Assembly: GCA_044238145.1 (NCBI GenBank)
Contig: JBIIDT010000004.1
Location: 1 to 64,000 of the forward strand
From: QWPN01 sp044238145
GTDB taxonomy: Bacteria; Planctomycetota; Planctomycetia; Pirellulales; UBA1268
DNA: 64,000 nucleotides
Direction: 5' to 3'
Shown piece by piece: positions 1-9,042 of the stretch. The first letter of the stretch is position 1, and each line of letters starts with the position of its first letter. The notes under the pieces are model-generated. The model made no database searches and was not told where the DNA came from. It saw only the letters and a program-made list of their open reading frames with translations. Both the position numbers and the translations under genes were made by a program.

Positions 1-3000
1 CGATACGTGCCGGGCCAGAGCGTCACCTACACGATCACGGTGACCAACGCCGGCCCGAGCTTCGCCTCGCAGGCGGCCGTCGTCGACACGCTCGATCCCG
101 CGATCGTCGCGTCGGCCTCGTGGACGGCCGTGTTCACGGGCGTGGGCTCCGCCGGCACGCAGGCGGGCTCGGGCTCCATCAACGAGAACATCGATCTCGC
201 GCCGGGTGGCACCGCGGTCTACACCGTCGTCGCCCAGACGCTGGCCGACGCCACGGGCCCGCTCGCCAACACGGTCACGGTCTCCACGAGCGACCTCTCC
301 AACGACCCGAATCCGACCAACAACACCGCCACCGACACGGACGACCTCTGGTTGCCGGCGGAGCTGCAGGTCGAGAAGTCGGTGGTCGACGTCAACGGCG
401 GCACGGTGCTCGCGAACGACAGGCTCACGTACACGATCGTGGTCACGAACCCCGCGGCGCCCGCCGGCGGAGGCCGCGACACGGCGATCACCGTCACGGT
501 CGCGGATGTGATCCCGACCGGCACGACCTACGCGGGGAACCTGACGACCACCCAGGGGTCGGTGACCGGCAGTCAGGCCGCCGGTATCGCCGGCACCCTC
601 GGCTCGCTCGCCCCGGGCGACTCCGTCACGATCACGTTCGACGTGACCGTGGATGGCGGCACGCCTGCGGGCACCCTGATCCTCAACAATGCGTTCGCCG
701 ACGGCACGGGCCAGATCAGCCAGCAGCCCCTCGAGGGCGAGGCCGGCGTGGGCGTGGTCACGGCGGCCCCGCTCTCCGACCTGCGGATCGTGAAGACGGC
801 GACACCGACGGCCACCTACGTGCCGGGGCAGCCGCTCGTCTACACGATCGTCGTCTCGAACCTCGGCCCGAACACGGCCACGAACGCCCGCGTGCTCGAC
901 GACTTCCCCGTGGCCTATGGCACCGCGAGTTGGAATGTGTCCTACGCGGGTGGGGCCAGCGGCCCGGCGAGCGGCTCGGGCACGTCGCTCGACGCGCTCG
1001 TCACCGTGCCGGTCGGCGGCACGGCCACGTTCACGGTCACCGGTGGTGTGTCGAACGAGGTGCGGCCGTGGCCAAGCGTGCTCACGAACGTGGTCACGGT
1101 CACCCCCGCCGCAGGTGCGAGCGACCCGGACCCGAGCAACAACGTGTCGGAGACGTCGAACCGACTCGCGCCCGTCAGCGACCTGCAGGTGGTGAAGACC
1201 GACGGGAAGGCGACCTACGTGCCCGGGGCGCCCGTCGTCTACACGATCACGGTCACCAACAACGGCCCGAGCTTCGTGAGCGGGGCTCATGTCACCGATT
1301 CCCTCGACGCGGTGCGGATCACGTCGGCGTCGTGGACGGCGGTGTTCACCGGCTCGGGCGCGGCGGGAATAGCCAGCGGCACCGGCTCGATCGACGAATA
1401 CGTGAACCTGCCCGTCGGGGGCACGGCCGTCTACACCCTGACCGCCCAGACCAGTTCCGCGGCCACGGGCACGCTCGTCAACACGGCGGCCGTCGCCCCG
1501 CCCCAGGGCACGATCGACCCGAACCTCGACAACAACGAGTCGGCCGACGTGAACACCCTCCTGCCGCCGGCCAAGCTCGTCGTCACGAAGAGCGTGCGGG
1601 ACCTCAACGGCGGCTTCCTCGTCGCGGGCGACACGCTGCGGTACACGATCACCGTATCGAACAACCCGGGCGTGTCCGGCAACACGGAAAACGCCCTCAA
1701 CGTGATCCTCAACGACGTGATCCCGACCAACACCACCTACAAGGCGGGCACGCTCAAGGTCACCGGCGGCGCGAACGCCGGCTCGAAGACCGATGCCGTG
1801 GACGCCGACCAAGGCGAGTACATCGGTGGCTCGCGGACCGTGCGGTTCCAGCTCGGCACGGGGGCGGGCGCGGGCACCGGCACCCCGGTCGGCGGCCGGC
1901 TCTCCGGCGGGCAGTCCACGACCGTGACGTTCGACGTGATCGTGAACGCCGGCATCCCGCTGTCGACACTGATCACCAACACCGCCACGGCCACCGCGAC
2001 CGGCCAGGTGTCGGGCTCGCCGCTCGAGGGGAGCGGCACCGTGGGCATCACGACGGCCGCGGGGGCCGACCTCGCCGTCGTGAAGACCGGCCCGGCAACG
2101 GTCACGCCCGGCAACACCGTCACCTACCAGCTCGTCGTCACGAACGCGGGCCCCGGCACCTCGACGAACGCGCTCGTGCAGGACGCGCTGCCCGCCGGGC
2201 TCACCGGCGGCACGTGGACGGCGACCTACTCCGGCGGCGGCACCGGCCCCGCATCGGGTTCGGGAGGCGTGAACGCCAGCGTGACGCTGCCCAAGAGCGG
2301 CCGGGCCACGTTCTCGGTCACGGCCACGGTCAGCCCCACCTTCCGCGGCACGCTGTCCAACACGGCCACCGTCACTCCGACCGACGGCGACCCCGACCCG
2401 AACCCCAACAACAACACGTCGACCACGACGAGCACGGCGACGCCCGTCGCCGACCTGGCGATCGTCAAGACCGACTCGAGCGCCACCTACATTTCCGGCC
2501 AGCCGGTCGTCTACACGATCACGGTCACCAACAACGGCCCGAGCTTCGTGAGCGGGGCGGCGGTCGCGGACGCGTTCCCCGCGACGCACGTCCTGGCGGC
2601 GAGCTGGTCGGCGGTGTTCACGGGCACCGGATCGAGCGGCACGACCGCCGGCACCGGGCAGCTGGACGAGCGGATCGCCCTCGCGCCCGGGGGCACCGCG
2701 GTCTACACCGTCACGTGCCTGACCCGGCCGGGCGTCACGACGTCGCTCGTCAACACCGCGACGGTGGCGGCCCCGTCCGGCACCACCGACCCCAACCCCG
2801 GCAACAACTCCTCCACCGACACCGACACGGTGGTCCTGCCGGCGAAGCTCGCCGTCACGAAGACGGTCGAGGACCTCGACGGCGGCGACGTCGAGCCCGG
2901 TGACTACCTGCGGTATACGATCGTCGTGGGCAACAACGTCGGCGCGACGCTGCCGGTCGAGTCGGCGACGGGCGTCGTGCTCACCGACGCGATCCCCGCC

Positions 3001-5031
3001 AACGCCATCTACGCCACGTCCGGCATCGCCGGCGTCACCGCCCCGAAGACGACCCGCGGCACCGTCACGGGCGACCCGACGGCCGGGGTCGTGGCCGACA
3101 TCGGCACGCTCGCCGGCGGCCAGTCCGCGACGATCGTGTTCTACGTGCAGGTCGACCCCGGTGCGGTCGGCTCGACGATCGTCTCCAACACCGCGGTCGC
3201 CGACGGCACCGGAGCGGTCACCGGCAATCGGCTCACGGGAACGGACAACGTGGGCGTGATCACGCCCAACGGGGCCGACCTCGTGATCGAGAAGACCGGG
3301 CCGATCCAATTCACGCCGGGCGGGTCGCTGACCTATGACATCGTGGTCACGAACCTCGGGCCGAGCACGGCCAACGGGGCGCGGGTCGTCGACACGCTCC
3401 CCGTCGGTCTCGAGAACGCCTCCTGGACGGCCGCGTACGCCGGCAACGCGACCGGCAATGCGAGCGGCTCGGGAAGCATCGACGAACTGGTCAACGTCCC
3501 GGTGGGCGGTGTCGTGACCTACACGATCACGGCGGACATCGACTCGCGGGCGTTGGGTGAACTCGTCAACACGGCCTTCGTGATCAACCCCGATGGCACG
3601 CCCGACCCGAACCAGGGTGACAACTCCTCCGAGTCGATCTCGACGCCGATCCCCGAGACCGTGATGACGGTCGGCAAGACCGACGGCCGCGACACCTACA
3701 AGCCGGGCGATGTCGTCACCTACACGATCACCGTCACCAACGCCGGGCCGAGCTTCGCGCAGACCGCGTTGATCCGCGACGTTCTCGACCCCGCGGTCGT
3801 CGACGTGGCCGCGGCCACATGGACGGCCGTGTTCACCGGGTCGTATTCGAGCGGCAACACCATCGGCACGGGCTCGATCGACGAGGTGATCGACCTCGCG
3901 GTGGGCGGCACGGCCGTGTACACGGTGGTCGCTCCGACGCTCGCGACCGCCACGACGAACCTCGTCAACACGGTCGAACTGACGGCGCCGGACGGCTCGA
4001 CCGCATCCGCCACCGACACCGACGTCTTCGACTACTCCCCGAGCATCCTCCTCGGCACGGACATCGGCTGCGACTCGACGCCCCTGGTGCAGGTCGTGGA
4101 CCCCGTGACCGGCCTGCCGGTCGTGCAGTTCTACGCCTACGAGCCCGGTTTCCGCGGCGGTGCCCACGTCTTCGGCTACGACGTCACCGGTGACGGCATC
4201 CCCGAGATCGTGACGGCCCCGGGGCCCGGGCGGCCGGGCGAGGTCCGTGTCTTCACGCAGACCGGCACTCCGCTCCCCGCGTACAGCTTCTTCCCCTACG
4301 GACCGGCCTGGACCGCCGGCGTCGAGATCGCGGGTGGCTCCGTCACCGGTGTCGGTCGGACCGAGTTGATCACGGGCCAGCAGCAAAGGGGCCCGGGCAC
4401 GGTCCGCATCTTCACGGTCAACCCGGGCAGCGGCGTGGTATCCACGCCCATCCGCGAGGTCGCCCCGCAGCCCTTCGGGGCGAAGTTCCGCGGCGGCGTC
4501 ACGGTGGCCGCGGCCGACGTCGGGACGTTCGTGAACGGGGCGTTCCAGTCCGGCGATCCTGACGGGATCGCCGAGGTGATCGTGGGCAGCGGGCCGGGCA
4601 TCCCGGCCACGGTGAACACCTACAGCGCCGTTCCATCCCCGCCGGCCCTGGTCAACACCGTCCGCGCGATCGCTCCGACCTTCCAGAACGGCGTCGCCGT
4701 CGCGGTTCTGCCCTCGGCCCCCGGCGTCGCCGACCGCTACATGGTGTCGGCCGGCGTCAGCGGCGGTTCGAAGGTCGAGACCTACACCGGCATCGGCAAG
4801 GTGCCCTCCGCCGCGTTCGCCGCCTTCGCCGGCGCCGCCGGGCAGCGGGGCGACGTGTGGACGGCCGCCATCGACGACACCAGGATCTACAGCGTGCAGG
4901 GTCAGTTCGGAAAGCTGGCCGGGATCAACAGGAACACGTCCCCGTCCGGCGGCGTCTCGTCGACGCTCTCCGGGTCGACGAACATCCTGCCTCCGCTGCG
5001 GATCAGCGTCCTGCGGCGTGCCTTCGGCTGA
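1..5031 (+). CDS. Giant DUF11-repeat and beta-propeller exoprotein (5' end outside window)
   Basis: This is the 3' part of a very large, probably cell-surface or secreted protein. The frame is open from the first base and the first codons continue a repeat motif (YVPGQ), so the true start lies upstream. Ten DUF11 (Ig-like) domains fill roughly the first 1,330 visible residues; each has a KT/KS core followed by a strand like YTITVTN. They are followed from about residue 1,345 by FG-GAP/VCBS-like propeller blades, for example DVTGDGIPEIVTAPGPG. No sorting motif or membrane segment is visible at the C-terminus. DUF11 arrays and such propellers are common in planctomycete exoproteins; an adhesion or surface-scaffold role is inference. 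The propeller is paralogous to that of the gene at 18604-20427. Confidence 0.88.
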   Translation, partial: RYVPGQSVTYTITVTNAGPSFASQAAVVDTLDPAIVASASWTAVFTGVGSAGTQAGSGSINENIDLAPGGTAVYTVVAQTLADATGPLANTVTVSTSDLSNDPNPTNNTATDTDDLWLPAELQVEKSVVDVNGGTVLANDRLTYTIVVTNPAAPAGGGRDTAITVTVADVIPTGTTYAGNLTTTQGSVTGSQAAGIAGTLGSLAPGDSVTITFDVTVDGGTPAGTLILNNAFADGTGQISQQPLEGEAGVGVVTAAPLSDLRIVKTATPTATYVPGQPLVYTIVVSNLGPNTATNARVLDDFPVAYGTASWNVSYAGGASGPASGSGTSLDALVTVPVGGTATFTVTGGVSNEVRPWPSVLTNVVTVTPAAGASDPDPSNNVSETSNRLAPVSDLQVVKTDGKATYVPGAPVVYTITVTNNGPSFVSGAHVTDSLDAVRITSASWTAVFTGSGAAGIASGTGSIDEYVNLPVGGTAVYTLTAQTSSAATGTLVNTAAVAPPQGTIDPNLDNNESADVNTLLPPAKLVVTKSVRDLNGGFLVAGDTLRYTITVSNNPGVSGNTENALNVILNDVIPTNTTYKAGTLKVTGGANAGSKTDAVDADQGEYIGGSRTVRFQLGTGAGAGTGTPVGGRLSGGQSTTVTFDVIVNAGIPLSTLITNTATATATGQVSGSPLEGSGTVGITTAAGADLAVVKTGPATVTPGNTVTYQLVVTNAGPGTSTNALVQDALPAGLTGGTWTATYSGGGTGPASGSGGVNASVTLPKSGRATFSVTATVSPTFRGTLSNTATVTPTDGDPDPNPNNNTSTTTSTATPVADLAIVKTDSSATYISGQPVVYTITVTNNGPSFVSGAAVADAFPATHVLAASWSAVFTGTGSSGTTAGTGQLDERIALAPGGTAVYTVTCLTRPGVTTSLVNTATVAAPSGTTDPNPGNNSSTDTDTVVLPAKLAVTKTVEDLDGGDVEPGDYLRYTIVVGNNVGATLPVESATGVVLTDAIPANAIYATSGIAGVTAPKTTRGTVTGDPTAGVVADIGTLAGGQSATIVFYVQVDPGAVGSTIVSNTAVADGTGAVTGNRLTGTDNVGVITPNGADLVIEKTGPIQFTPGGSLTYDIVVTNLGPSTANGARVVDTLPVGLENASWTAAYAGNATGNASGSGSIDELVNVPVGGVVTYTITADIDSRALGELVNTAFVINPDGTPDPNQGDNSSESISTPIPETVMTVGKTDGRDTYKPGDVVTYTITVTNAGPSFAQTALIRDVLDPAVVDVAAATWTAVFTGSYSSGNTIGTGSIDEVIDLAVGGTAVYTVVAPTLATATTNLVNTVELTAPDGSTASATDTDVFDYSPSILLGTDIGCDSTPLVQVVDPVTGLPVVQFYAYEPGFRGGAHVFGYDVTGDGIPEIVTAPGPGRPGEVRVFTQTGTPLPAYSFFPYGPAWTAGVEIAGGSVTGVGRTELITGQQQRGPGTVRIFTVNPGSGVVSTPIREVAPQPFGAKFRGGVTVAAADVGTFVNGAFQSGDPDGIAEVIVGSGPGIPATVNTYSAVPSPPALVNTVRAIAPTFQNGVAVAVLPSAPGVADRYMVSAGVSGGSKVETYTGIGKVPSAAFAAFAGAAGQRGDVWTAAIDDTRIYSVQGQFGKLAGINRNTSPSGGVSSTLSGSTNILPPLRISVLRRAFG
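4..3696 (+). repeat. Three-domain DUF11 cassette repeated in tandem within the giant exoprotein
   Basis: The ten DUF11 domains are not a simple array. They follow the order A-B-C-A-B-C-A-B-C-A. A-type domains carry a TYxxGxxVxYTITVTNxGPSF core, B-type carry LPAKLxVxKSVxDLNGG, and C-type carry GADLxVxKTGP. The Tyr codon that opens the A core is at 4, 1216, 2488 and 3697, so the spacing is 1212, 1272 and 1209 bases, all multiples of three. A cassette of about 404-424 residues was therefore the duplicated unit. Confidence 0.8.
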
Positions 5032-5163
5032 GCCGAAAGTGGGGGCGGTGGAGCACGTCTCCGCCGGTTTCCCTTTCCCCGCCCGCCGAACGCTGGCCCG
5101 CGAGGCACCCCGGGCTGTACAATCTTCGTCGACGCGGTCCGCGTGCTCTGGAGTGCTTCCTCG

Positions 5164-6246
5164 ATGAGAAGGTTCCGGTTCGCCCTCGCAGTCTTCATCG
5201 CCCTCGTGGCGTTTGGCTTCGCCGCCGAGGCGCAGGCCGGCAGGTTCTTCTGTCGCGGTCCCTATGTCGGCCCGACCTTCGCCTACGGCAATGCGGGCTA
5301 CGCCGCCGGCTACAGCACGGCGGTCACCCGCTGGGGCTGGGGAGGCTGGTGTGGTCCGCGTTGGGGCGGATGGTGCGGGCCGCGGTGGAATTGGTGCGGC
5401 CCGCGGTGGGGCTGCCGCCCGTGGGGCTGGGGCTGCTCGCCGTGGTATGGCTACGGGGCGACGACCTGGGGCTGCTATGACTCCGTCTCCCTGTCGGTGC
5501 CTGCAGGGGGCGGAGCGACGTTCTTTTCCGGATCGCTCGTGCCGTATCCGGTCTGGGGTGGCTGGGGCCTGCCGGCCACGTGGGTTCCCGGACCCTACGG
5601 CTGGACCGGCTATCCGTATGGCGTCGGCCTGCCGTCAGGGTTTGCGCCGCAGTTCGGACCCGCGGGCGTGATGCCGTTCCTGGGTGCCTCCACGGCCAAC
5701 CCGAATGCCGGCGCGGTGGTCGCCGCGGCTCCGGCCACTGCCCGTGCCCAACGCCCGGGGCTCGTGCGGGCGAGCACGCCCGTGGCCCGGCTGCGGGCCG
5801 CACGACTCGTGGCCGTCGGCGACCGCCACCTGCGCGAGGCGCGGGGTGACCAGTCGCGGCTGGTCGCGGCGCTCGACGCCTACCGGCGGGCCGCCGCCAT
5901 CGCCCAGGACCAGCCAGACATCCAGTTGCGACAGGCGCTCGCTCTCGTGGCGGTCGGCCGCGATGGTCAGGCCGACGAGGCGATCGGCCGCGCCGTCGCG
6001 ATCGACGGCCGGCTCGCCGCCGCACCGCCGCGACCCGCCGACGGGCTCGGGGTCGCCGCGGATCCCGTCTTCGGCGACCGGCCCGCCGACGGCCAGGTTC
6101 CGTTCGCCGCCCGTGGGGCCGCCATCCTGCGCGAGATCGCGGCACAGGCCGGCGGGGAGGAAGGCCGGGAGGTCGTGGCGGTGCTCGCTGACCGCTGGTC
6201 ACGCCGGTTCGACCGCGGCATCGCCGCGATCGCCGCGAATCGCTGA
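5164..6246 (+). CDS. Secreted Trp/Cys/Gly-rich protein with C-terminal helical (TPR-like) region
   Basis: Not a family I can name. The ATG at 5164 is chosen because it opens a clean signal peptide (MRRFRFALAVFIALVAFGFA, cleavage after AQA); a GTG 21 bases upstream is the alternative. A GGAG at about 5151 could serve as ribosome binding site. Residues 56-104 form a striking low-complexity stretch with three near-copies of WCGPRW and many Trp, Gly and Cys. The middle is Pro/Gly-rich. Residues from about 205 onward are Ala/Arg-rich helices with a repeat-like pattern (LDAYRRAAAIAQDQPDIQ), resembling tetratricopeptide repeats. A periplasmic or surface structural role is a guess from the signal peptide. 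Confidence 0.75.
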   Translation: MRRFRFALAVFIALVAFGFAAEAQAGRFFCRGPYVGPTFAYGNAGYAAGYSTAVTRWGWGGWCGPRWGGWCGPRWNWCGPRWGCRPWGWGCSPWYGYGATTWGCYDSVSLSVPAGGGATFFSGSLVPYPVWGGWGLPATWVPGPYGWTGYPYGVGLPSGFAPQFGPAGVMPFLGASTANPNAGAVVAAAPATARAQRPGLVRASTPVARLRAARLVAVGDRHLREARGDQSRLVAALDAYRRAAAIAQDQPDIQLRQALALVAVGRDGQADEAIGRAVAIDGRLAAAPPRPADGLGVAADPVFGDRPADGQVPFAARGAAILREIAAQAGGEEGREVVAVLADRWSRRFDRGIAAIAANR

Positions 6247-6301
6247 GCAGCCGGCGGGCGGTGGCCTCGTCGCGGCGTCGCGGGGCGGTATCCTTGGGGC
6301 G

Positions 6302-7660
6302 ATGGCCGCCGCCGACTGCCCCTGTGAACGCATCGACCTCGCCGCCGCCGACGGCCTGGCCCGCCTCGCCGCGCTCCGCGGCAAACTCGTCTCGCAGGGA
6401 GATGTCGTCAGCCCCGCGGGCCGGCAGAAGACGATCGACGTGTTCGGGGAACCGCTCTCGCCCCGGCAGGTCGTGGAACGGATCTGCGCGGACGTCCGCG
6501 ACCGCGGACTCGCCGCGCTGCTCGACTACACACGGCGGATCGACGGCGCGGATGTCGCGGCCGCGACGCTTGTCGTGCCCCGGGACGCCCTGGCGGCCGC
6601 CCACGCCGCGGTCGACCGCGGCTTCCTCGACGCCGTGCGGCGGATCAGGGATCGGGTGGAGCGGTTCCAGCGGGCGGTGCTCGCCCGCGACGTGACGGTG
6701 CCACTCGCCGGCGGCGGTAGCCTGCGGCAGCGGTACCTGCCTCTCGACCGGGTCGGCGTCTGCGTGCCCGGTGGGGCGGCCGCCTATCCGTCCACGCTGC
6801 TCATGACCGTGGTGCCCGCCCGTGTGGCCGGCGTGCCGCAGATCGTCGTCGTCGCACCGCCGACGAGGTTCGGCTCCGAGAATCAGCACGTGCTGGCCAC
6901 CTGCCATGAACTCGGCGTGGACACGGTGGTGCGGGCCGGCGGCGCCCAGGCGGTGGCGGCGCTCGCCTACGGCATCGCCGGCCTGCCGCGGGTCGACAAG
7001 ATCGTCGGGCCGGGCAACCTGTTCGTGGCCCTCGCCAAGGAGCACGTCTTCGGCGACGTGTCGATCGACTCGATCGCCGGCCCCAGCGAGATCGTGATCG
7101 TGGCCGACGACGCCGGCCACCCGGAATGCATCGCCGCCGACATGCTCGCCCAGGCGGAGCACTCGCCCGGTTCGGCGATCCTGCTCACGGCCAGCCGCCC
7201 GCTCGCCGACGCCGTCGCGGCCGCGCTCGCCCGGCGGGTGGCGGAACTCGAGCGGGCCGACCTGACCCGCGACAGCCTGGCCCGCTTCGGCGGCATCGTG
7301 GTCACGACGAGCGACGCCGAGTCGGCGGCCCTCGCCGACGAGCTCGCCGCCGAGCACCTCTCGATCGACACCCGCGACCCGGAGGCCACGCTCGCCCACA
7401 TCCGCCACGCGGGGGCCGCGTTCCTCGGCCCTTGGAGCCCGGTGGCCGCCGGCGACTACGCAGCCGGCCCGTCGCACGTGCTCCCCACGGGGGGCACGGC
7501 CCGCTTCGCCGCCGGCCTGTCCGCCAACGAGTTCCTCCGCGGCGGCAGCGTGATCCACCTGGCCAAGGCCGACCTCGCCGACCTCGCCGCCGACATCGCC
7601 ACGCTCGCCAACGTCGAAGGCCTCACGGCCCACCGCCGCAGCGTCGAAGCCCGCGGCTAG
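6302..7660 (+). CDS. hisD: Histidinol dehydrogenase
   Basis: Catalyses the last two steps of histidine synthesis, oxidising L-histidinol to L-histidine with two NAD+ and zinc. The 452-residue length fits the family. Visible signatures are VCVPGGAAAYPST, the GPGNLFVALAKEHVFG block (about residue 236), IAGPSE, LAQAEHSPGSA (about 282), AEHLSID and GPSHVLPTGGTARFAAGLS. The ATG at 6302 fits the usual N-terminus; no good Shine-Dalgarno is seen, but a TATCCT hexamer lies only 7 bases upstream, which may mean a very short leader. It is followed by hisC and hisB on the same strand, with a structured repeat element in the hisD-hisC gap, so a his transcription unit is likely. Confidence 0.96.
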   Translation: MAAADCPCERIDLAAADGLARLAALRGKLVSQGDVVSPAGRQKTIDVFGEPLSPRQVVERICADVRDRGLAALLDYTRRIDGADVAAATLVVPRDALAAAHAAVDRGFLDAVRRIRDRVERFQRAVLARDVTVPLAGGGSLRQRYLPLDRVGVCVPGGAAAYPSTLLMTVVPARVAGVPQIVVVAPPTRFGSENQHVLATCHELGVDTVVRAGGAQAVAALAYGIAGLPRVDKIVGPGNLFVALAKEHVFGDVSIDSIAGPSEIVIVADDAGHPECIAADMLAQAEHSPGSAILLTASRPLADAVAAALARRVAELERADLTRDSLARFGGIVVTTSDAESAALADELAAEHLSIDTRDPEATLAHIRHAGAAFLGPWSPVAAGDYAAGPSHVLPTGGTARFAAGLSANEFLRGGSVIHLAKADLADLAADIATLANVEGLTAHRRSVEARG

Positions 7661-7713
7661 ACGTCATCAGGGTTGGCTGCCGACCAGCCCACCCCGGCTC
7701 TTCAGCGGACGGA

Positions 7714-7853
7714 GGCTCGGGACTGCACATGCGATCTCACGGGCTATGGAAGCGAGCGCAGGCAGGATGCTGAAAGCGAAGCGGACATGCAGTGAGCGTA
7801 GGCACGGAGGGCCGCAGCGAACGTCCGTGAGAGGGCATGTGCAGTCCCGAGCC
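7714..7853 (+). repeat. GGA-hairpin intergenic element, family 1, copy 1
   Basis: Sits between hisD and hisC. Perfect 19-base inverted arms at 7714-7732 and 7835-7853, continued inward by two mismatches and eight more pairs. The core between the arms, read as the reverse complement, aligns with the cores of copies at 9684-9815, 54813-54944 and 63675-63798. On the + strand the core contains two small hairpins with GGA in the loop (GCAGGATGC near 7763 and GGCACGGAGGGCC at 7801-7813). The arms have no sequence similarity to those of most other copies. The rest of the 288-base gap (7661-7713, 7854-7948) shows nothing recognisable except a TAAGAT hexamer nine bases before hisC. Confidence 0.75.
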
Positions 7854-7948
7854 GGGTTCGGCGAGTGGAGCGAATTGAGGCCGGTTATGCCGGCTGGTGC
7901 GATCGTGACGCCGGCTCGGATTGCGGCGTGAGGTAAGATTTCAGGATC

Positions 7949-9007
7949 ATGACTCCCGCTCAGCAGCTCGTCCGCCCCGATATCGCCGCGCTCGCGGGCT
8001 ACGTGCCCGGCGAGCAGCCGCAGGGGGGCGACTGGATCAAGCTCAATACCAACGAGAATCCCTATCCGCCGTCGCCGGCAGTGGCCCGGGCGGTCGCGGC
8101 CGCCGCCGCGGGGCGGACGCTGGCGAAGTATCCCGATCCGCTCGCCACGGCCTTCCGCCGGCGGGCCGGCGAGGTGCTCGGCGTCGATCCGGATTGGATC
8201 ATCTGTGGCAACGGCAGCGACGACCTGCTGACGATCCTCGTCCGCACGTTCGTGGGGGCGGGGGAATGGCTGCGGATGCCGTACCCGAGCTACATCCTCT
8301 ATCGCACGCTCGCGGGCATCCAGGGCGCGTCGTGCGACGAAGTGCACTATCGCCGGGACTGGTCGCTGGGCGACGAGTTCGCCGCCCCGCGGGACGGCCT
8401 CCGGCTGGCGATCGTGGCCAACCCCAACAGCCCGTCGGGCACGCTGCTGTCTCCGCAGCGGCTGGCCGACCTGGCGGGACGGATGTCCTGCGCCTTCGTC
8501 GTGGACGAGGCCTACGGTGACTTCGCCGACACCCAATGCCTCGATCTCGTGCGGCAGAACGAGCGGGTGATCGTCACGCGATCATTCAGCAAGTCCTACG
8601 CCCTGGCCGGACTGCGGTTCGGCTTCGCCGTCGCCCAGCCCCAGGTCATCGAGCAGCTGCAGAAGGTGAAGGATTCGTACAACTGCGACACGCTGTCGAT
8701 CGTCGCGGCAACGGCGGCAATCGACGATCAGGCCTGGCTGGCCGACAACCGTGCCAAGATCGTCGCCACCCGCCGCCGCCTGACGGACGCCCTGCGGGCC
8801 CTGGGCTACGACGCCGTCGAGAGCCAGGCGAACTTCGTCTGGTGCACGCACCCCGAGCGGCCGCACAAGCCCGTCTACGAGGCGCTCAAGGCCTCCGGCA
8901 TCCTGATCCGCTACATGCACTACGCCGGCTGGGGCGACGGCCTGCGGATCACGGTCGGCACCGACGCCGAGATCGACGCCTTCCTCGCCCGCATGCGGAC
9001 CCTCTGA
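7949..9007 (+). CDS. hisC: Histidinol-phosphate aminotransferase
   Basis: PLP-dependent transaminase that converts imidazole acetol-phosphate and glutamate to histidinol phosphate. The 352 residues show the expected fold-type I landmarks: LNTNENPYPPSP near the N-terminus, GNGSDDLL, NPNSPSGT, the VDEAYGDF aspartate, and the PLP-lysine motif TRSFSKSYALAGLRFGFA at about residue 210. The C-terminal arginine motif is seen as GLRITVGT. The ATG at 7949 is preceded by AGGATC, a weak Shine-Dalgarno. It lies between hisD and hisB, 35 bases before the latter, so the three are probably co-transcribed. Confidence 0.95.
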   Translation: MTPAQQLVRPDIAALAGYVPGEQPQGGDWIKLNTNENPYPPSPAVARAVAAAAAGRTLAKYPDPLATAFRRRAGEVLGVDPDWIICGNGSDDLLTILVRTFVGAGEWLRMPYPSYILYRTLAGIQGASCDEVHYRRDWSLGDEFAAPRDGLRLAIVANPNSPSGTLLSPQRLADLAGRMSCAFVVDEAYGDFADTQCLDLVRQNERVIVTRSFSKSYALAGLRFGFAVAQPQVIEQLQKVKDSYNCDTLSIVAATAAIDDQAWLADNRAKIVATRRRLTDALRALGYDAVESQANFVWCTHPERPHKPVYEALKASGILIRYMHYAGWGDGLRITVGTDAEIDAFLARMRTL

Positions 9008-9042
9008 CCACCACCCGTTCCCTCATCCCTGCCGGTACATCC

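Noticed and set aside
120..2903. Long open frame of over 900 codons overlapping the giant DUF11 gene in another frame
   Set aside because: It is Arg/His/Gly-rich with no domain similarity and arises because high GC removes stop codons from alternate frames; the DUF11 frame has clear repeated domains.
4..3696. Regular repeats suggesting a CRISPR array
   Set aside because: The repeats are protein-coding, over a kilobase long and in frame; there are no short direct repeats with unique spacers.
5023..5037. Hairpin TTCGGC-TGA-GCCGAA around the stop codon of the DUF11 gene as a terminator
   Set aside because: Only six pairs and no T run; hairpins of this size are frequent in such GC-rich sequence.
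7714..7853. Interpretation of the family 1 elements as MITEs or IS remnants
   Set aside because: Terminal arms are not conserved between copies, no target-site duplications were seen and no transposase is in the window; kept only as an alternative in the findings.
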